DNA of 64,000 nt from Adiantum capillus-veneris (Eukaryota > Streptophyta > Polypodiopsida > Polypodiales > Pteridaceae). Below the pieces are notes generated by a model. It saw only the letters and a program-made list of their open reading frames with translations, searched no databases and was not told the DNA's origin. Made by a program: the position numbers and the translations under genes. The DNA is taken from the NCBI GenBank assembly GCA_014529385.2, contig CM043942.1:3808501-3872500 (forward strand), read 5' to 3'. Of the stretch, positions 63,513-64,000 are shown piece by piece. Positions within the stretch are counted from its first letter, which is position 1. Every line of letters begins with the position of its first letter.

Positions 63513-63800
63513 GGGTGAAATCATGTTAACCTGTCATGCTTTTTTATATCTCAGACAATGCTAACTAGCACAATTTTGACATATGCTAACTAGTACAATA
63601 ACTTGAGTTACATCTCCAAGATCTATGACATATGATATATCAATAGGAAGCACTTGAAACAAGGAATCCAAATGTACAACCTCTGACAAATTTTGATATT
63701 ATTTGTAAAAAATCTACTGGACGCCCAAATTTTTGAAGATGTACTTACTTGAAAATGCTAACTAGCACAAAAAGCGTGACAGGTTAACATGCTTTCACCC
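63513..63800. repeat. Inverted repeat pair, possible ~290-bp MITE
   Basis: GGGTGAAATCATGTTAACCT at 63513 and its near-complement ending in TTTCACCC at 63800 form ~32-bp arms with about three mismatches. GCTAACTAGCACAA occurs inside next to both arms. Confidence 0.75.
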
Positions 63801-63878
63801 AATCGCAAAGTGCAGAGATCTCAACCCAAGCACAAACTTTGTCGATATTGGAACGTCCACTGGGAAAAACCATGTCTA

Positions 63879-63977
63879 ACTCATAGATAGCAACAAGGTA
63901 CTGCTAGCATCCAGTGGAAAAAAGCATGTCTAATCCACAGTTTGACTCATAGATAGCAACAAGGTACTGCTAGCATC
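63879..63977. repeat. 33-bp direct repeat, period 66 bp
   Basis: ACTCATAGATAGCAACAAGG to GCTAGCATC at 63879-63911 and again at 63945-63977, with related CATGTCTAA spacers. Confidence 0.9.
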
Positions 63978-64000
63978 GACCCATTGATATAGTGGATCTT

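Larger units (their letters stand above)
63386..64000. other. Right flank: E1 leader/LTR remnant with inverted and direct repeats
   Basis: Outer flank of D1, presumably the leader and LTR of E1 on the minus strand; edges not resolved. No gene. It includes the inverted repeat pair at 63513-63800 and the 33-bp direct repeat at 63879-63977. Confidence 0.5.

Noticed and set aside
1-64000. Host genes, tRNA, rRNA or CRISPR arrays
   Set aside because: No spaced palindromic repeats, no tRNA cloverleaf (primer sites only match tRNA 3' ends) and no rRNA blocks were seen. All long ORFs carry retroelement domains.

Overview
The window is plant nuclear DNA made almost entirely of nested, decayed LTR retrotransposons. 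Plant origin is inferred from: Ty3/gypsy elements with a second, plant-type RNase H domain (Tat/Ogre lineage); an Athila-like family whose primer-binding site matches tRNA-Asp; a plant-type Copia element with a TGTTGA LTR start; and a possible CACTA-type terminus. No host gene, rRNA, tRNA, CRISPR array or bacterial operon was recognised. The species cannot be named; a large-genome land plant, possibly a non-flowering one such as a fern, is a weak inference.

Layout. 1-5681 (+): the 3' part of a gypsy element (here G0) whose pol resembles gypsy elements common in fungi, ending in a polypurine tract and an LTR. 5682-6612 (+): a leader following that LTR with two intact, mutually related micro-ORFs (S1 and S2) that overlap by ATGA. 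6613-14789 (-): family-A copy A1, with 5' LTR and tRNA-Asp primer site, 3'-truncated. 14790-21951 (-): family-A copy A2, older; A1 sits inside its reverse transcriptase. 21952-27280: relics (a Copia RNase H end, a gypsy gag, a possible CACTA end, simple repeats). 27281-40641 (+): family-A copy A3, 5'-truncated, with a 1.0-kb fold-back DNA element in gag-pro, a second aspartic protease after integrase, an internal TATA box with a 152-codon ORF, and a 3' LTR. 40642-43740: an ACTGG-rich minisatellite and an unidentified repeat-containing pseudogene. 43741-47103 plus 63386 onward (-): an old gypsy (E1). Into its primer site a Tat-type element D1 (47104-63385, -) has inserted, with 2.7-kb LTRs and a CTAC target duplication. 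D1's integrase is split by a 4.0-kb Copia/gypsy chimeric fragment (50781-54782).

Most unusual content. Two element lineages carry a matching cassette of ~70-codon ORFs just after the 5' LTR: S1/S2 at 5982-6409 and S2'/S1' at 60593-60141. The homologous pairs are 57% and 67% identical without gaps and all four frames are intact, which suggests selection. In D1 the cassette is followed by two further tandem, mutually related ORFs (195 and 135 codons) with an F-box-like N-terminal motif, and then by gag. I know of no described family matching these. They are the best candidate here for an undescribed accessory system of plant retrotransposons.

How the parts work together. In a live element the LTR supplies promoter and polyadenylation, tRNA primes reverse transcription at the primer site, gag forms the particle, protease/RT/RNase H/integrase copy and insert the element, and the polypurine tract primes the second strand. 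Every gag-pol set here is broken by stops, frameshifts, deletions or insertions, so none looks autonomous.
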